A DNA stretch of 64,000 nt, from NCBI GenBank assembly GCA_900542735.1, contig UQOS01000002.1, forward strand, positions 1 to 64,000, written 5' to 3'. The translations under genes and the position numbers were made by a program. Below, one piece after another: positions 37,857 to 46,336 of the stretch. Below the pieces are notes generated by a model. The model was not told the origin of the DNA. It saw only the letters and a list, made by a program, of their open reading frames with translations, and did no database searches. The stretch comes from an uncultured Mycoplasmatota bacterium. GTDB lineage: Bacteria > Bacillota_I > Bacilli_A > RF39 > UBA660. The first letter of the stretch is position 1, and the number at the start of each line of letters is the position of its first letter.

Positions 37857-38609
37857 TTATTTAAATAAATTTAAAATTTGTTGAAAGAAGTTGGTTACAC
37901 TTTTCGTTATTTTTTGTATTAGGCTTTTTTCTTTTTGAGTAGTAACTTGGTGTGAAACTATTGTATTCTTTTCCTTTTTTTTACTTTCTACTTCTTCTTG
38001 TTTTACGATTTCATTATTTTCTTTTTCAGCATTTAAATTTATTTCATTTTCTGGTTCTACCTTGATTTCTTTTTCATTCTTTATAGATTCAGTGTTTATA
38101 ACTGGTATTTCTATATTTTTTAGTTCTTCATTTTTATTTTTTTGAATAATATCAATTTCTTTAGTTACCACATTATTAGCAATATAATCTTTACTATCTG
38201 TTAGTTTTGTGTTTGTTAGAGTAATTGTAGTAGTACCTTCTTGTAAAGCTTTGAATGTAAATTCATATACAGTTAAATTATCTTTAATACCGTTCTCTAG
38301 AGTAAAGTCAAGTCCAGCTATTTTATAGTTATAATCCTCATTAATTTGAAATTGGTATGGTGTATCTATTCCTTTTGAAGAAATATATTCAATTTTTGTG
38401 TTATCAAATGATAAATTACCACCCATACTAACAACACCATCGTAAGTATCTTTAATATCTTCAACATTCATTTTTACTGTAAAAGTATCTCCAACTGTAA
38501 CTGTATCATCACTATTAAATGATACTGTAGCATTTCCCATAGCATAAACAGAAGTAGTAGAGCTTAATAAACAAATTGTCATTAATCCTACAAGTATTTT
38601 ATTTTTCAT
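37857..38609 (-). CDS. Small cohesin-like exported protein with amphipathic tail
   Basis: 250 aa. Signal peptide (ILVGLMTICLLSSTTSVYA), then one cohesin-like domain ~24-155: GNATVSFNSDDTVTVGDTF, GGNLSFDNTKIEYISSKG, YKIAGLDFTL, YEFTFKALQEGTTTITL. It aligns block by block with the N-termini of the 727- and 580-aa proteins. A Glu/Lys/Asn-rich spacer follows, ending in SLIQKITKSVTNFFQQILNL, a hydrophobic/amphipathic helix that could lie on the membrane or bind a partner. There are no cadherin-like repeats, so it resembles a free or shuttle cohesin. ATG with AAAGGGGG upstream; TGG-extended TATAAT promoter. Confidence 0.75.
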   Translation of the reverse strand: MKNKILVGLMTICLLSSTTSVYAMGNATVSFNSDDTVTVGDTFTVKMNVEDIKDTYDGVVSMGGNLSFDNTKIEYISSKGIDTPYQFQINEDYNYKIAGLDFTLENGIKDNLTVYEFTFKALQEGTTTITLTNTKLTDSKDYIANNVVTKEIDIIQKNKNEELKNIEIPVINTESIKNEKEIKVEPENEINLNAEKENNEIVKQEEVESKKKEKNTIVSHQVTTQKEKSLIQKITKSVTNFFQQILNLFK

Positions 38610-38660
38610 ATAAATTTTCCCCCTTTTTATCTAAGATGCCCCTTTCCTTTTAAGTTGTGC

Positions 38661-38672
38661 GTTATTATACCA
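38661..38672 (-). promoter_or_regulatory. Extended -10 promoter of the 250-aa gene
   Basis: Minus strand TGG-TATAAT in the block reading plus-strand ATTATACCA. A TTGACA lies too close upstream (8 bp) to serve as the normal -35. Confidence 0.5.
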
Positions 38673-38711
38673 CAAAATGTCAAAAAAAGCAAACTTTTTC
38701 ATTTCTATAAG

Positions 38712-38740
38712 TTGACATTTACATTTTTTTAAGATAGAAT
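38712..38740 (+). promoter_or_regulatory. Promoter of the tRNA-Cys/tRNA-Gly unit
   Basis: TTGACA (38712-38717), 17 bp, TAGAAT (38735-38740), about 45 bp before the first tRNA. Confidence 0.85.
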
Positions 38741-38785
38741 TGAAATGTACTCAAAAAAGAGGAATAAACATATAATAAAATATAT

Positions 38786-38859
38786 GGGTCTATAGCCAAG
38801 TGGTAAGGCGTGGGACTGCAACTCCCTGATCGTTGGTTCAAATCCGACTAGGCCCTCCA
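38786..38859 (+). tRNA. tRNA-Cys(GCA)
   Basis: Acceptor GGGTCTA/TAGGCCC, anticodon loop with GCA, GGTTCAAATCC T-arm, encoded CCA. Confidence 0.96.
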
Positions 38860-38866
38860 CTTTTAT

Positions 38867-38940
38867 GCGGACATAGTTTAATGGTAGAATACAACCTTGC
38901 CAAGGTTGCTGTGGGGGTCCGATTCCCCTTGTCCGCTCCA
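38867..38940 (+). tRNA. tRNA-Gly(GCC)
   Basis: Acceptor GCGGACA/TGTCCGC, anticodon loop TTGCCAA, encoded CCA. Seven bases after tRNA-Cys, same transcript. Confidence 0.96.
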
Positions 38941-38951
38941 TTTGAATTAAT

Positions 38952-38986
38952 ACTCGCACACTTATATAGTGATTGCGAGTTTTTTA
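38952..38986 (+). terminator. Terminator of the tRNA-Cys/Gly unit
   Basis: Stem ACTCGCA/TGCGAGT with an inner CAC/GTG pair, then six T. Confidence 0.9.
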
Positions 38987-39044
38987 ATCTGTTTTTATTT
39001 AAGAATACTCTACCCTTTACAAAAAAGTGTCACAAAACTAAACA

Positions 39045-39092
39045 AAAAAGAGCTATCAATCTCCATAAAAAGAATAAGATAGCTCTTTTATA
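39045..39092. terminator. Bidirectional terminator after the YcxB-like gene
   Basis: Stem AAAGAGCTATC/GATAGCTCTTT with T runs on both strands. It ends the minus-strand gene that stops at 39114. Confidence 0.85.
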
Positions 39093-39113
39093 ATCTAAAA
39101 ATTAACAGTTTTT

Positions 39114-40709
39114 CTATTTATAATTATAATCAAATTTATGTATTTCTAAATGTTTATCTGATTTATCATACTTCATTGCATATATTTCATAGTTACTAGC
39201 TATAGTAGGTAAAGTATTGTATTCATTAGTAGTTTTATTATAAATTGAATAGTAGGCATCAAAGTCAGATTTTAGTTGTGATGGAATTAATATTTTTAAT
39301 TCTGATTTTATTTCTTTACTTAAAATCCAGTTATTACTATTCTCAATACCATTTACCAAATCATTTACATCTTCCTTATCGTAATAAACATTAATGATTG
39401 TGTAATTTGTTTTATCTTCATCAAAATAGGTTCCCCAATTTCGAATTTCAAGTTCTCCATTATTTGGAAGAGGTGCATCAATATAATTTTTATATGCATC
39501 AATTTTATTATAATCTTGTTCAAAGGTTGGCATTAGGCAAAACGAACCATATATTAGCATTAAAAATCCTATTATAAATCCACCAACAATATTTTTAGTA
39601 CATTTAAAACCAGCATTTTTATATTTAAATCCCAAAATGATAGATAACACCGGAATTGGCAACCAACACCAAAATACCCAAGCATTTCTAATAAAGTTAA
39701 ATCCATGTTGTGGATTTATTTCACTAACAAAAGCAAATGTCCACAACGCTCCCCATAAACTGCATATCGTTATTATAAATAATATATTCATAAAATTTCT
39801 AATAAATTTAGGATTATGATATTCTTTAACACCTTTAAAATTAGAATTATCCCCTATATGATTCTCTATTTTAAAAGTTGTCCTTATAAAATTTATTAAC
39901 TCTAAATCACATCTATTTTTCTGCAAATTTATAACCATATTTTGGTTAGGATATTCTAAATAAAAATTAGTATCATTCTCAATGCATCTAGTTATTTCTG
40001 AGTAGTTGGCTGTTATTGAAACATTTTTCCCTTTTCTTATAAAATAATCCTCATAAAACTCTATTTCAGAACTAGCTTCTATTTCACCACGCTGTAACCT
40101 AGCATTGTGAACTTTTTCGGCCATTGATCCCAATCTTATCCTATATAGAATTAACAAATATATTTCAAATACTATAAAGAAAATCAGTGTTTCAATCCAA
40201 CTTTGAGAGATTATTGCAATGAAAGCTGTTATTAATATATTAAGAATAGTCCCTCTAAGTGCAAATACCCAGTACACTTTTTTAGGAAAATACTTTACCA
40301 TCTTTTTATATTCATAACCGTCCACTATACTTTCACAAATATATAAACATTTACTATTTTTCTTTGCTTCATTTTGAGTTTTATCTTTTTGAATTTCTTC
40401 AGTTTTTATAACAATTTTATCATTTGGACTTGCTATATACTGAACTTCTTTAATTATTTTTGTTTTGGGTTTACTCTTCTTAACTTCATTGATAGTCAAA
40501 GTTATCACAAATGAAATAATAAACCAAACTGCTATTGCAATCAACGTTTCTTGTAATAATTCAGTCCAAGTAATAATATAACCATCTTCATCAGGTATGT
40601 TTTTTGACAATATTTCTAATAATATCAAACTAATTGAAGGTATTCCAAATAATTTTAGAAAAAAACTAGATCTTAAAATTTTTTCTTTTTTATCTTTTTC
40701 TTTGTTCAA
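39114..40709 (-). CDS. Multi-pass membrane protein with YcxB-like domain
   Basis: About 531 aa. Membrane segments near residues 20-40, 55-80, 150-190 (a pair), 310-335, 350-370 and 380-405. Between the pairs, EIEFYEDYFIRKGKNVSI and YSEITRCIENDTNFYL match the YcxB-like pattern (short cytoplasmic beta domain after two membrane helices). The ~120-residue C-terminal part after the last helix is probably extracellular and not recognised. The start is uncertain: a GTG at 40718 sits inside AAGGGTGG, which is better read as the Shine-Dalgarno of the TTG at 40707-40709. TGT-extended TATAAT upstream. Confidence 0.6.
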   Translation of the reverse strand: MNKEKDKKEKILRSSFFLKLFGIPSISLILLEILSKNIPDEDGYIITWTELLQETLIAIAVWFIISFVITLTINEVKKSKPKTKIIKEVQYIASPNDKIVIKTEEIQKDKTQNEAKKNSKCLYICESIVDGYEYKKMVKYFPKKVYWVFALRGTILNILITAFIAIISQSWIETLIFFIVFEIYLLILYRIRLGSMAEKVHNARLQRGEIEASSEIEFYEDYFIRKGKNVSITANYSEITRCIENDTNFYLEYPNQNMVINLQKNRCDLELINFIRTTFKIENHIGDNSNFKGVKEYHNPKFIRNFMNILFIITICSLWGALWTFAFVSEINPQHGFNFIRNAWVFWCWLPIPVLSIILGFKYKNAGFKCTKNIVGGFIIGFLMLIYGSFCLMPTFEQDYNKIDAYKNYIDAPLPNNGELEIRNWGTYFDEDKTNYTIINVYYDKEDVNDLVNGIENSNNWILSKEIKSELKILIPSQLKSDFDAYYSIYNKTTNEYNTLPTIASNYEIYAMKYDKSDKHLEIHKFDYNYK

Positions 40710-40898
40710 TTTAACCACCCTTACTATAAAAATATCTTCTAAAAAAATTATAACATATTTTTTTCTATTCCAACATTTTATTTACTTTCTACAAGACTTT
40801 GCTTGAATGTTCTATTAAAAAAGTGAAGTAATCCAGATATTATTTTAGAAAATTAAAATAGTATTCCTACTAATTTATACTCAAATTTTAGTAGCTAA

Positions 40899-41093
40899 TT
40901 ACATTTGCTGAAGTAGTGTTATGGTAAATGATGTAGTATTTAAAACATTTTCATCGTTTTTACCTATATAAATAAAAAGTGATGTAGAAGATAAAGGTGT
41001 TACTTTACCAACATAATCTTTATAAACTAAACTATCAGTAAGTTGTATATTAGTCCAACTGGGTTTGTTATAAATTTCTTTTCTAGTTAGTGT
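40899..41093 (-). pseudogene. 3' remnant of a lost gene
   Basis: An open frame without start (an in-frame TAA precedes it) reads ...KPSWTNIQLTDSLVYKDY, a short linker, LFIYIGKNDENVLN and ends TITLLQQM-stop. It has protein-like composition and codon use similar to the neighbours. It resembles the closing beta-strands of a surface or collagen-type trimer domain, but I cannot name it. It fills part of the 514-bp gap before the collagen-like gene; the rest of the gap shows no coding sign. Confidence 0.4.
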
Positions 41094-41232
41094 TTAGTTT
41101 TTTTTAAATACTAATTTAAAATTATCAATTTTTTACTACTTTATATTATTAATTTTCCTAATTATAGATATTGTCACAGTCAAGAAGAGGTTTTCTTACA
41201 TACTTTATATTAACTATTATGGAGGTTAAATT

Positions 41233-42232
41233 ATGAATCATAAAGATAAGATAAACGAAATTATAGAAGTAAGTAAAAAGCGTTTGGAACTTAAAAAAAT
41301 TGGTTTACTTCCTTATGCAATTTGGCCAACTGGTCCTACTGGGCCTAGTGGTAGAGGGTTAGAAATTATAGGTAGTTATGCTAGTTTAGAAGAATTAAAA
41401 AAAGATCACCCTACTGGTAAAGATGGCGATAGTTATATTTATCAATGGTGAATTATATATTTGGGATTCTACTATTCATAACTGGACTGATATTGGTAAT
41501 ATTAAGGAGCCTAAAGGAGATACTGGAGATACTGAGACTTTTATTATTCAAAAAACTACTACAGGAGAAGCTGGTACAAAAGCACAGGTAATTGACAATA
41601 AAACTGGATTAGAACATCACTTAAATTTTATAATTCCTAAGGGTGATAAAGGTGAGACTGGTAACGAAGGTAAAATGGGGCCTACTGGTCCTAAAGGAAA
41701 AAAAGGAGAAATAGGTCCTAAAGGTGAAACTGGTCTTCAAGGAGAAATAGGCCCTATAGGAATTCAAGGGCCAACTGGGCCAACTGGACCAACGGGACCA
41801 CGAGGAACTGCTAGTCCAACTGATTATAATACTATTGGCTTTGCTAGTATTATAAATACCAAAAAAGCTGGAACTACTCAAATTTGTAACACAAGAGTAA
41901 TCCCTGGCGTTAGTGATTATATAGTGATTAACGGTAATAGTATCACGATTAAAAAAACTAGTGTGTTTGAAATTGTACTTTGTGGTAGAATTTCTGGAGT
42001 TACTCAAAATACAGGAGCATCTTTTTCATTATTTAATACAGAAACAAATGCTGTAGTTAGTGACTTATTATTTGTATTAGAAGCAGGAAATACGCCTGAT
42101 ATGAATTTTTCTGAAATGACTGTAACGGATATTATAGGTCCTACTACTTTAGAAGTTAGAACGACTATTAATGGTAATGATGAAATTAGTTTTTCAGAAA
42201 TGAATGTATTACTTAAAAGCTATAATATTTAG
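41233..42232 (+). pseudogene. Collagen-like spore-surface (BclA-type) gene broken by a +1 frameshift
   Basis: Two frames make one protein. 41233-41451 encodes MNHKDKINEIIEVSKKRLEL, PTGPTGPSGRGLEIIGSY and HPTGKDGDSYIY then stops. From about 41440 the next frame continues NGELYIWDSTIHNWTDIGNI, a Gly-x-Thr spacer, then collagen-type GPTGPKGKKGEIGPKGETG and GPTGPTGPTGPRG repeats, and a ~120-aa C-terminal beta domain (ITIKKTSVFEIVLCGRISGV) like the BclA/C1q-TNF-type trimer head. One extra T in ATATTTATC explains the break; without it the reading is GDSYI-INGELYIWD, the usual form in this family. It may be a true mutation, a switch or an assembly error. GGAGG precedes the ATG. Intact relatives are exosporium or surface filament proteins. 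Confidence 0.8.
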
Positions 42233-42240
42233 AAAATAAA

Positions 42241-42286
42241 AACTATAAACAAATTTAAAAAGTAAAGCTGTTTATAGTTTTTTTAT
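42241..42286 (+). terminator. Terminator after the collagen-like gene
   Basis: Stem AACTATAAACA/TGTTTATAGTT followed by a T run. Confidence 0.88.
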
Positions 42287-42455
42287 TATTTTAATAAATG
42301 GTAGACCTGATTAAGACATTAGGTATTGTTCCTTTTAAAATAATTTTTAGTAGATATGAGCACATCAAATTACATAAATTTATTATTTTTTCGATAGTGT
42401 ATTCACTTTGTTATTAGGTACCTACTTAAAAGTTTTAGTCTTTAAAGAATAGTAA

Positions 42456-42480
42456 AAAGAACCTATAAAGAGGTTCTTAT
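42456..42480 (-). terminator. Terminator overlapping the LysM gene end
   Basis: Stem AAGAACC/GGTTCTT spans the stop codon; TTTT follows on the minus strand. The 42288-42455 stretch upstream shows nothing else. Confidence 0.75.
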
Positions 42481-42996
42481 TTGATTATTTTTAGGATAAA
42501 CGATTAATTGTTCTGGTAAGAGATAAATATTTTGATTATAGTATAAGATCTCATTTACTGGTACTTGTAAATCTTCTGTAATCTTTTTAAGAGTATCATC
42601 ATCTTTGGTAATATAAACTCCTACTCCAGCTTTTGGTATTAATAATGTTTGGTCTGGATAAATATATTCATTTAACTCTAAACCATTTATTTCTGCTAAT
42701 GTTTTATCACTTATATTATACTTTTTAGCAATTGCATATAAGTTATCACCTTTTTTTACCGTATAGTATTCAAAGGCACCATTATTACTACTATTAGTTG
42801 TAGTATTCATGGTATTACCATTCGCATTGTTAGTAGAATTATTATTGTTAGAAATAGGAATAATTAATTCTAAGCCTGGCACCAAATAATAAATATTTTC
42901 TAAATTATTTTCTCTTACTAAACTAATAACATCAACATTAAACTTTTGTGCAATACTATTAATAGTATCACCTGGCATCACAATATAAGTTTGCAT
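42463..42996 (-). CDS. LysM-repeat protein without signal peptide (coat-type)
   Basis: 177 aa. LysM 1 at residues ~2-47 (TYIVMPGDTINSIAQKFNV), an Asn/Thr/Ser linker, LysM 2 at ~78-122 (YYTVKKGDNLYAIAKKYNI), then a degenerate third copy (VYITKDDDTLKKITEDLQV). LysM binds N-acetylglucosamine-containing glycans such as peptidoglycan. There is no signal peptide, as in spore-coat LysM proteins of the SafA/CotSA-associated kind that act from the mother-cell side. TAGGAGG precedes the ATG; upstream on the minus strand is CATATAAT, like a SigE -10. Spore function is inferred. Confidence 0.8.
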   Translation of the reverse strand: MQTYIVMPGDTINSIAQKFNVDVISLVRENNLENIYYLVPGLELIIPISNNNNSTNNANGNTMNTTTNSSNNGAFEYYTVKKGDNLYAIAKKYNISDKTLAEINGLELNEYIYPDQTLLIPKAGVGVYITKDDDTLKKITEDLQVPVNEILYYNQNIYLLPEQLIVYPKNNQIRTSL

Positions 42997-43040
42997 AATA
43001 ACCTCCTACATCATTATATGTAAAAAGGTTAGAATATTAA

Positions 43041-44282
43041 CTATTTTTGATAGATATCTACTCTATTTACCGTATTATAACGAAGTTCATTATTTTTTAA
43101 AACTGGTATAATGTTAGATCCTTCGTCTTGATAATATAGAGTATCATCTATTATAAAGTAAATTGTATTTGCTACTACTTTTAAGTTGTGAATACCATTT
43201 TGTTTATATAATAAGATAGGACTATCTAAATGATGATTAGATACTCGATATACTTCTCCTTGTTTTGTTAGAATGTAATAATTATTATTACTCATGATAA
43301 TTTGTTGGTAATCAAATTTATTTTTTACTTCTTCTACTATTTCTTCTTCAAATAATATATGATTTTCTCTAAAGTCATAAATATTAGCATTTTGCCATTT
43401 TCCATTATATAACTGTCCACCTATTTCATTACTACCAATTAATCTAGCTATTTTCTTTACTGGATTTATCTCTATTTGTAGTAAGTTAGAAGGATCTGTA
43501 TAATATAGTTTATTATCAACTATGCCATTAATATAAGTATCACTTGATAAAGTATACCCTAAAGAAATAGTATCTGTTTTTGAATTTTCTAGATTAATTA
43601 AGGTAACAGAATCAAATTCTTGAACTTTACTACTTAAATAATTTGGTACAATATAATAATTTCCTACTAAATAGCCTTGAGTATTTTCATACTTATCAAA
43701 GTTTAAAATAGGTTTTACACTTGCATTTTTACTACGAATAATCTCAATTCCTTTATAATTCCATAAAGTAATGGTATCTTTTTCTTTTAAATTCTTAGTA
43801 TATACACTAGAAGTTCCAACTGCTTCTTTGGTTTCTAAATCAATATTAAAAGGCTCTATCTTAATATTTTTTTCTGTTAAAAATGCTTTCATATTCGTAA
43901 TAATACTTTGATTTTGTAAAGTCAATTCTGTATATAATTGATTATCTTGAATGCATTCTATATAAGTACCAGTTTTATTTTCTAATATTGGGTAAATACA
44001 CTCTATACCATTTTCTTGATAATATAAAATTTCTTTAATAATCTTCTTTTGTTTATTATATTGATTACCAATTACATAAGAATATTTATGATTATCATTG
44101 GTAATTAAAATATCATAAATATCAGTAGAAGTTTTTTCATATACTTCATCTACTTGAAACTTTTTATCGTTAAAATATACTTCATAATTTACTTCATGTC
44201 CTTTTTTAAAGAAAGTAAAACCCCACTCAAAAGCTAAAAACATTAAAATCATTAAAATTAAAATAGAAATTACTTTTTTCAC
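43041..44282 (-). CDS. Single-pass membrane protein with large beta-rich outer domain, unknown
   Basis: About 413 aa from a GTG at 44280-44282 (VISILILMILMFLAFEWGF is the anchor). GGAAGTGG lies just upstream, whereas the TTG at 44297 would overlap it. After the helix comes about 380 aa of strand-rich sequence with repeated aromatic pairs (YYQENG, YNTQ-like, LYYTDPSNLLQI, YYILTKQGEVYRVS, LYYQDEGSNIIPVL) that look like a beta-propeller. No catalytic motif is recognised. Confidence 0.65.
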   Translation of the reverse strand: MKKVISILILMILMFLAFEWGFTFFKKGHEVNYEVYFNDKKFQVDEVYEKTSTDIYDILITNDNHKYSYVIGNQYNKQKKIIKEILYYQENGIECIYPILENKTGTYIECIQDNQLYTELTLQNQSIITNMKAFLTEKNIKIEPFNIDLETKEAVGTSSVYTKNLKEKDTITLWNYKGIEIIRSKNASVKPILNFDKYENTQGYLVGNYYIVPNYLSSKVQEFDSVTLINLENSKTDTISLGYTLSSDTYINGIVDNKLYYTDPSNLLQIEINPVKKIARLIGSNEIGGQLYNGKWQNANIYDFRENHILFEEEIVEEVKNKFDYQQIIMSNNNYYILTKQGEVYRVSNHHLDSPILLYKQNGIHNLKVVANTIYFIIDDTLYYQDEGSNIIPVLKNNELRYNTVNRVDIYQK

Positions 44283-44330
44283 ACTAACCACTTCCAATTA
44301 TATTTATTATATCTAATATTTTGCCCAAAA

Positions 44331-44357
44331 AAAAGATAAATTTACTATTTATCTTTT
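44331..44357 (-). terminator. Terminator overlapping the PH-domain gene end
   Basis: Stem AAAAGATAAA/TTTATCTTTT followed by TTTT on the minus strand. Confidence 0.8.
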
Positions 44358-44797
44358 GAAATTCTTAATTTTTGTTTTTCTTTCATCATATAATCGGTAA
44401 TCATAGTTTCAATTTCAGGAAGTGCTCTCTTATCAATATTAGATAGAGTTACAAATTCATTAATAGTATCAATATAAATTTTTCCCCAAATCACACCAGA
44501 TAACACTTTTAAATCGTTAAACATATCGGGCGTAATAGAATCTAAAAAGTAACCAAACACTACTCTTTTACGACCTATCAAGATTCTTTTATTGGTTAAA
44601 GCTATAACGGCAGTAGAAAAAAGATCAAACATATTATCATTTTTTTGAGCAGTAAAAGCATAAAGTATTTTCTCATTTGGATTTAAATGTTTTTCCACAA
44701 TCTTAGCATTCTTTTTAATACGCCAAGCTACACTCATTTTATATTTTTTCTTAAATTTACTTGCTAATTCATAAGCAGAGTTACCTTTATTATCCAT
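44345..44797 (-). CDS. Bacterial PH-domain protein (YokE-like)
   Basis: About 150 aa. The start chosen is the ATG at 44795-44797 (MDNKGNSAYELASKFKKK), with GAAGGG upstream; an ATG at 44818 has poor spacing. The core HLNPNEKILYAFTAQKN, VIALTNKRILIGRKRV and the following strands match the bPH/YokE pattern (short beta barrel ending in a helix: RALPEIETMITDYM). Such proteins bind membranes or partner proteins; no enzyme activity is expected. It is last in the ylmH - nuclease-like - PH operon. Confidence 0.7.
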   Translation of the reverse strand: MDNKGNSAYELASKFKKKYKMSVAWRIKKNAKIVEKHLNPNEKILYAFTAQKNDNMFDLFSTAVIALTNKRILIGRKRVVFGYFLDSITPDMFNDLKVLSGVIWGKIYIDTINEFVTLSNIDKRALPEIETMITDYMMKEKQKLRISKDK

Positions 44798-44825
44798 AAC
44801 TACACTACCCTTCTTCATAGCCTTA

Positions 44826-45488
44826 TTATATCATATCTTCGATAAATTTTAAAATATTTTCTAATATGTCATCAATAAAACTAGTAATCGATGCTAGTAA
44901 ATTATCAAAGAAGCTTTGAAAAGAATTTTTCTTTTTAGTATTTTTTAATTCTGTTTGCTTATTTTCAGTAGTAGTTTCTTTTTTCCATATTCCTACTTGA
45001 CTATTTTTTGCTTCTTTTTCACTTTTCTCTAAGGAAGAAAAATACTTAGAATTACTATATAAATTATCTACTTTACCATATCCAGATTTTATAATACTAT
45101 CTTGAATTAATATATCATCTACAAAAACCCAAGCAAGGGTTCTGCCATATACATCTTCTTCTTTAAAATTATCATCTGTTACTAATTTTATTTCTTTAGC
45201 TTTTGTTAGAGTCGTACAAGTATACTCTTTTGCTTCTTTTAAAATAGGAGTTTCTACACTACTTACTCCATCATCAATATCTTCTATATTAAGTGCTAAA
45301 AATCTTACTTTGATGATACTATTACTAGATGTTCTAAATTTAGCAGTATTAATATCTACACATTCTTCTAGTGTTACTTTTTCTTCTACTACTTTTTCTT
45401 GTTCTTCTTTATCTATTTCTTCTGCATAACTCATAATGGGAGAAAATAAAAGAAATCCCATTAAAAACATATATACCACTTTTTTCAT
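44826..45488 (-). CDS. Exported staphylococcal-nuclease-like protein with altered catalytic residues
   Basis: 220 aa. Signal peptide (YMFLMGFLLFSPIMSYAEE). An OB-fold nuclease-like domain ~35-165: VDINTAKF where active nucleases have VDGDTIK, IIKVRFLALNIED where they have VRLIGVDTPE, VYGRTLAWVFVDD (the second catalytic Arg kept) and a closing KEAKNSQVGIWKKE. Both Arg positions remain, but two Ca-ligand Asp positions read Asn (DIN, ALN) and Glu43 reads Asp, so activity is doubtful. The C-terminal ~35 residues (FFDNLLASITSFIDDILENI) form amphipathic helices, similar in style to the tail of the 250-aa cohesin-like protein. It follows ylmH by 10 nt. Confidence 0.75.
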   Translation of the reverse strand: MKKVVYMFLMGFLLFSPIMSYAEEIDKEEQEKVVEEKVTLEECVDINTAKFRTSSNSIIKVRFLALNIEDIDDGVSSVETPILKEAKEYTCTTLTKAKEIKLVTDDNFKEEDVYGRTLAWVFVDDILIQDSIIKSGYGKVDNLYSNSKYFSSLEKSEKEAKNSQVGIWKKETTTENKQTELKNTKKKNSFQSFFDNLLASITSFIDDILENILKFIEDMI

Positions 45489-45498
45489 AATTCACCTA

Positions 45499-46239
45499 CT
45501 ACTTATATTGATTAATTTCTAAAATAATATTATCTTTTTTTGTATTTCCTAATTTTGTACCAATCTTAAATTTTCCCACATGACGAATGGATAAAATATC
45601 ATTTTCTTTTAAAAGAATACTATTATTTTTTAATTCTTGATAATTTAAGAATATTTTTTTAGATGTTATTAAATCCTTTACTTGACTACGACTTTTATTT
45701 GCTAGTTTACTAACAATAATATCTACTCGCATACTACTTACCATAATCGTAAAATTTTGAAAATGATTTTCTGTTAGTGATAATTCAGATATAGGAATTA
45801 ATTCAATTAATTTGTTACCCACATAATGAAAGTTCTCTAATAGATATGAATCTAATTTAGAAAGACTTACATAATAACTATCTTTTTCTACAAAGATATC
45901 ACCTATTACATTATCATTTAGACCAAGTGCAAATAAGCTTCCTAAAATTTCATAGTGAGTAAGAGAAGTATCTGTTTTTATTTGATAAAAAGTAAGATAA
46001 GATTCATACTCTCCAAAATAAATAATTTTCTTCTCTAAAAAGGGATACTTATCATAGATAGAATATGGTATCTGATAATAATTTAAGTAGTTTGTAACAA
46101 GTTTCATTTCACTAGGATTTAAAAAGTTACTGGCTACTCCTTTTTTTGTTTTCTGATATTGTCTGTATTTATCTAATATACTAGATACTAAAATTCTATC
46201 TTTTTTATTTAAGGTTAACAATTTATCTTTTTCTATCAT
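45499..46239 (-). CDS. ylmH: YlmH-family S4-domain RNA-binding protein
   Basis: 246 aa, close to the family size (~255). Markers: FLNPSEMKLV near residue 45, THYEILGSLFALGLNDNVIGDI in the middle (YlmH-type THRD-LG-LGLGI-R-KIGDI), and a C-terminal S4 domain (MRVDIIVSKLANKSRSQVKD then RHVGKFKIG). In Bacillus the family sits with division genes and also acts on stalled large ribosomal subunits (RqcP2). Here it heads an operon with the nuclease-like and PH-domain genes instead. Confidence 0.85.
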   Translation of the reverse strand: MIEKDKLLTLNKKDRILVSSILDKYRQYQKTKKGVASNFLNPSEMKLVTNYLNYYQIPYSIYDKYPFLEKKIIYFGEYESYLTFYQIKTDTSLTHYEILGSLFALGLNDNVIGDIFVEKDSYYVSLSKLDSYLLENFHYVGNKLIELIPISELSLTENHFQNFTIMVSSMRVDIIVSKLANKSRSQVKDLITSKKIFLNYQELKNNSILLKENDILSIRHVGKFKIGTKLGNTKKDNIILEINQYK

Positions 46240-46280
46240 AACATCTCCAGTAATATTATATATGATTTTGAATAGAAAAA

Positions 46281-46310
46281 AAAGAAATGTCTTTCACTAT
46301 ACATTTCTTT
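46281..46310 (-). terminator. Terminator after the 212-aa-frame gene
   Basis: Stem AAAGAAATGT/ACATTTCTTT followed by eight T on the minus strand. Confidence 0.88.
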
Positions 46311-46336
46311 ACAGTTTTATTATCTTGCTTTTAAAG

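Noticed and set aside
11890..38609. Classical cellulosome cluster
   Set aside because: Cohesin- and dockerin-like modules are present, but no glycoside hydrolases, carbohydrate-binding modules or SLH/sortase anchors are seen.
38729..39093. Short open frames on both strands over 38729-39093
   Set aside because: They run through the tRNA-Cys and tRNA-Gly genes and their terminator.
41621..42007. Ser/Trp-rich open frame antisense to the collagen-like gene
   Set aside because: Shadow of the Gly-Pro-Thr codons on the opposite strand; no ribosome-binding site.
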